A stretch of DNA of 64,000 nucleotides from Gammaproteobacteria bacterium (lineage in GTDB: Bacteria > Pseudomonadota > Gammaproteobacteria > Pseudomonadales > Pseudohongiellaceae), in NCBI GenBank assembly GCA_041395725.1, contig JAWKZW010000001.1:3602501-3666500 (forward strand), written 5' to 3'. Each line of letters begins with the position of its first letter. Within the stretch, counting starts at the first letter, position 1. The translations under genes and the position numbers were made by a program. The notes beneath the pieces were generated by a model that ran no database searches, had not been told where the DNA came from, and saw nothing but the letters and a program-made list of their open reading frames with translations. Shown piece by piece: positions 61,413 to 64,000 of this stretch.

Positions 61413-63260
61413 GTGCTTGATCTAATCTGGCTATTACCGGCGCTTCCGCTAGCAGGGTTTCTTATCCTGGCGTTTTCGGGTGGGGACCTTCCAAAATCCG
61501 TTGTTGCCTCTGTAGGGGCCGGCTCTATCGGGCTGGCATTTCTCGTGGCGGCTTTATCAAGTTATGAGTTTCTCTCGTCGGGCCAGGCCAGCTTTCAACT
61601 GACTCTCTGGGAGTGGATGGCAGCCGGGGATTTCACTTCAGCGTTCGCGTTTTACCTGGATGGTCTGACGGTCGTCATGATCCTGGTGATCACGGGGGTC
61701 GGTTTTCTCATTCATCTTTACTCCACCGGATTCATGATCGACGATCCCGGTTACGGTCGCTTTTTCGCCTACATGAATCTCTTTGTGGCTGCCATGCTGG
61801 TACTGGTGCTGGCAGACAACCTGGTACTGTTGTACCTGGGCTGGGAAGGGGTGGGGCTGTGCAGTTATCTGCTGATCGGCTTCTGGTACGAAAATCCCGC
61901 CAACGGGTACGCTGCCCGTAAAGCGTTCGTGGTCACCCGGGTTGGCGACACCTCCATGGCGCTTGGGCTGTTCCTGCTGTTTTCGCAACTGGGAACGCTG
62001 AATATTCAGGAGTTGATGCACAATGCCCAGGGTCAGTGGCAGACAGGCTCCGGCGTGGCCGTTGCAGCCACGCTGCTGCTGCTCGGCGGCGCAGTCGGCA
62101 AGTCCGCCCAGTTACCGCTGCAGACCTGGCTACCGGACGCAATGGCCGGCCCGACGCCGATCAGCGCCCTGATTCATGCCGCGACCATGGTAACCGCCGG
62201 TGTCTACCTGATAGCCCGCACGCACCTGCTGTTCGAACTGGCGCCCACTGTTCAGTCTTTGGTCGCCTGGGTCGGGTTGATAACCCTGCTAATGGCCGGC
62301 TTTACGGCACTTACACAGAACGACATCAAGCGCATCCTGGCTTATTCAACGATCAGCCAGATCGGTTATATGTTCCTCGGGCTTGGCGTCGGTGCCTGGT
62401 CGGCGGCGGTGTTCCACCTGATGACTCATGCTTTTTTCAAGGCGCTGCTGTTTCTGGCGGCTGGCACGGTAATCCTCAGCCTGCATCATGAACACAACAT
62501 TTTCAAAATGGGCGGTATGCGCAAGCATCTTCCGGTCGCCTTCTGGTCGTTTGTCATCGGCAGTGCTGCCTTGACGGCCTTGCCATTTACCTCCGGTTAC
62601 TTCAGCAAGGATGAAATACTGTTGGCCGCTCTTGAGAGCGGTGGCAGCGGCACTTTGTTATGGCTGGGGGGTGTACTGGGTGCGTTCTTCACGGCGATCT
62701 ACAGTTTCAGACTAGTATTTGTGGTGTTTTTCGGCGACTGCCCGCATCCGGCCAAGGAAGTTACCGGCTTCAGAATGGCCGCTCCTCTGGCGGTTCTGGC
62801 CGTGCTGGCTTTAGTGGGTGGTTTTATTCAGGTGCCGGTGGATGCGGTCTTCAGCCATGGCGAGACGGTCCATGAAGAACACCATGTCAGTTTTATACTG
62901 CATGCCCTGATGATTGCGGTACCCATCATCGGCGTTGGAGTTGCCTACCAGTTTTTCTGCGCCAGAACCTGGTCTGCGCAGAGCCTTGTTAAATCGGGCC
63001 TTGGTGCCGCGCTGCACAGATTCTGGTTCAGCGGCTGGGGCATGGACAGGTTGTATCAGATGCTCTTTGTCAGCCCGTTCGTTGCGCTGGCGAGGCTGAA
63101 TCGGCGCGATATTATCGATCTGCTGGTTGGCCTGCTGGTCTCTATAACCGCCCAGGCGAACCGACTGCTGGTCAGAACACAGACCGGCTACCTGCGCTGG
63201 TACGCTGCCAGCGTCATGGCAGGACTTGTCATCCTGATAGCGATAGGAGCATTGCTGTGA
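61413..63260 (+). CDS. nuoL: NADH-quinone oxidoreductase subunit L
   Basis: The distal antiporter-like pump subunit with the long lateral helix, 615 residues. Landmarks are LVLLYLGWEGVGLCSYLLIG, LQTWLPDAMAGPTPISALIH (the key Lys and Glu region) and LAYSTISQIGYMFLGLG. The C-terminal 100 residues form the lateral helix and last transmembrane span. The start is the GTG at 61413. The stop overlaps the nuoM GTG. Confidence 0.96.
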   Translation: MLDLIWLLPALPLAGFLILAFSGGDLPKSVVASVGAGSIGLAFLVAALSSYEFLSSGQASFQLTLWEWMAAGDFTSAFAFYLDGLTVVMILVITGVGFLIHLYSTGFMIDDPGYGRFFAYMNLFVAAMLVLVLADNLVLLYLGWEGVGLCSYLLIGFWYENPANGYAARKAFVVTRVGDTSMALGLFLLFSQLGTLNIQELMHNAQGQWQTGSGVAVAATLLLLGGAVGKSAQLPLQTWLPDAMAGPTPISALIHAATMVTAGVYLIARTHLLFELAPTVQSLVAWVGLITLLMAGFTALTQNDIKRILAYSTISQIGYMFLGLGVGAWSAAVFHLMTHAFFKALLFLAAGTVILSLHHEHNIFKMGGMRKHLPVAFWSFVIGSAALTALPFTSGYFSKDEILLAALESGGSGTLLWLGGVLGAFFTAIYSFRLVFVVFFGDCPHPAKEVTGFRMAAPLAVLAVLALVGGFIQVPVDAVFSHGETVHEEHHVSFILHALMIAVPIIGVGVAYQFFCARTWSAQSLVKSGLGAALHRFWFSGWGMDRLYQMLFVSPFVALARLNRRDIIDLLVGLLVSITAQANRLLVRTQTGYLRWYAASVMAGLVILIAIGALL

Positions 63261-64000
63261 TTCTGGCCTGGTTGATAATCATTCTCTTTGTGGGCGGGCT
63301 GGCTGCCTGGCTGGCAGACTATGTTGATCCCAGATTGCCGCGAATCGTTGCGCTGGTCTTTCTGCTCATCGACGGACTGTTGATTCTCAGTGTGCTCAAC
63401 GAGCCCACTTTAACTCCGCCTGGAGGGTCCGGTGAATGGCTGGTCTACCTCAAGGCGGACTGGCTTCCCCGCTTTCAGATCTACTTCCAGGTGGGGCTGG
63501 ATGGGCTCAGCTGGCTGATGACGGCGCTGACGGTTTTCCTGGGCATCATGGCCGTAGGTGCGGCCTGGAATGAGATCCGGGACAAAGCCGGATTTTTCTA
63601 TTTCAACCTGTTGTGGACTCTGGCCGGGGTCATTGGTGTTTTTGTTGCGCTCGACCTGTTCCTGTTTTTCTTTTTCTGGGAAGTCATGTTGATCCCCATG
63701 TACCTGATCATTGCTATCTGGGGGCATGAGAACAAGAGCTACGCCGCCATGAAGTTCTTTATCTTTACCCAGATTTCCGGCCTGCTGATGCTGATAGGAA
63801 TTCTTGCCATCGCCTACAACCATTACCTGCAGTTCGGTACTTTCAGCTTCGATTATTTTGCCCTGCAGAATGTCCAGTTGGCCGGATCTGCCGCAATGCT
63901 GATCATGTTGACGTTCTTCGTCGGCTTCGGCACCAAGCTGCCCAGCGTGCCGCTGCATTCCTGGTTACCGGATGCCCACAGTCAGGCGCCGACCGCAGGC
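63257..64000 (+). CDS. nuoM: NADH-quinone oxidoreductase subunit M (cut by window end)
   Basis: The first 248 codons of a second antiporter-like pump subunit. The GTG start at 63257 overlaps the nuoL stop. GLDGLSWLMTALTVFLGIM, FFFWEVMLIPMYLIIAIWG (conserved Glu) and LPSVPLHSWLPDAHSQAPTAG-type residues identify NuoM. The frame is open to the last base of the window; the rest, and presumably nuoN, lie beyond. Confidence 0.94.
   Translation, partial: MILAWLIIILFVGGLAAWLADYVDPRLPRIVALVFLLIDGLLILSVLNEPTLTPPGGSGEWLVYLKADWLPRFQIYFQVGLDGLSWLMTALTVFLGIMAVGAAWNEIRDKAGFFYFNLLWTLAGVIGVFVALDLFLFFFFWEVMLIPMYLIIAIWGHENKSYAAMKFFIFTQISGLLMLIGILAIAYNHYLQFGTFSFDYFALQNVQLAGSAAMLIMLTFFVGFGTKLPSVPLHSWLPDAHSQAPTAG

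Overview
The window is chromosomal DNA of a gammaproteobacterium with moderately high GC. Several gene blocks follow the order I remember from Pseudomonas: nadK–rhomboid–yeaC–DUF2797–pepN; acnB … lpxH–ppiB–glnS–cysS–tRNAs; and MTI phosphorylase–csiV–mfd–gap–nqrABCDEF–apbE–nqrM–sthA. Having both Na+-NQR and a NuoCD-fused complex I suggests an aerobic, probably marine, relative of Pseudomonadales/Cellvibrionales. No 16S gene is present and the genus cannot be named.

Layout. 1–8.1 kb holds housekeeping genes: FKBP isomerase, M18 aminopeptidase, mnmC, prfB with its programmed +1 frameshift, lysS, ung and queD. 8.1–9.0 kb is a non-coding stretch with two diverged 147-bp hairpin elements, followed by tRNA-Val and tRNA-Asp. 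9.3–25.5 kb carries a PLP desulfhydrase/deaminase, a sugar-nucleotide epimerase, the nadK–pepN block, acnB, and the lpxH/ppiB and glnS–cysS pairs. 25.5–26.35 kb holds tRNA-Pro, tRNA-His, a small unknown gene, a strongly structured stretch and tRNA-Arg(UCU).

26.35–32.5 kb looks like a decayed accessory island. It begins at the 3' end of tRNA-Arg and ends at a truncated copy of that tRNA. In it are a two-gene HTH/hydrolase unit, a broken IS91-family transposase end, the 3' remnant of an arginine decarboxylase gene, an intact two-subunit molybdenum hydroxylase of the isoquinoline 1-oxidoreductase type, and a remnant that looks like a REP-associated tyrosine transposase. No integrase is visible.

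32.9–50.6 kb returns to the core genome: FkbM methyltransferase, methylthioinosine phosphorylase, csiV, mfd, a long-form GAPDH, the Na+-NQR operon with its maturation genes apbE and nqrM, the soluble transhydrogenase sthA, and a CBS-domain protein. From 51.3 kb to the window end runs the complex I operon nuoA, B, CD, E–L and the first part of nuoM. NAD(P)H supply and oxidation are thus concentrated in about 25 kb: GAPDH makes NAD(P)H, SthA exchanges NADPH and NADH, and NQR and NDH-1 both pass electrons from NADH to quinone while pumping Na+ and H+ respectively.

Least explained by known features are the pair of 147-bp hairpins, whose arms differ in sequence but keep their pairing; the chain of stem-loops before tRNA-Arg; a 172-bp nested palindrome upstream of prfB; and the unusual KMSKS-region sequence of GlnS. 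All assignments come from reading the sequence and remembered family motifs; no database search was run.
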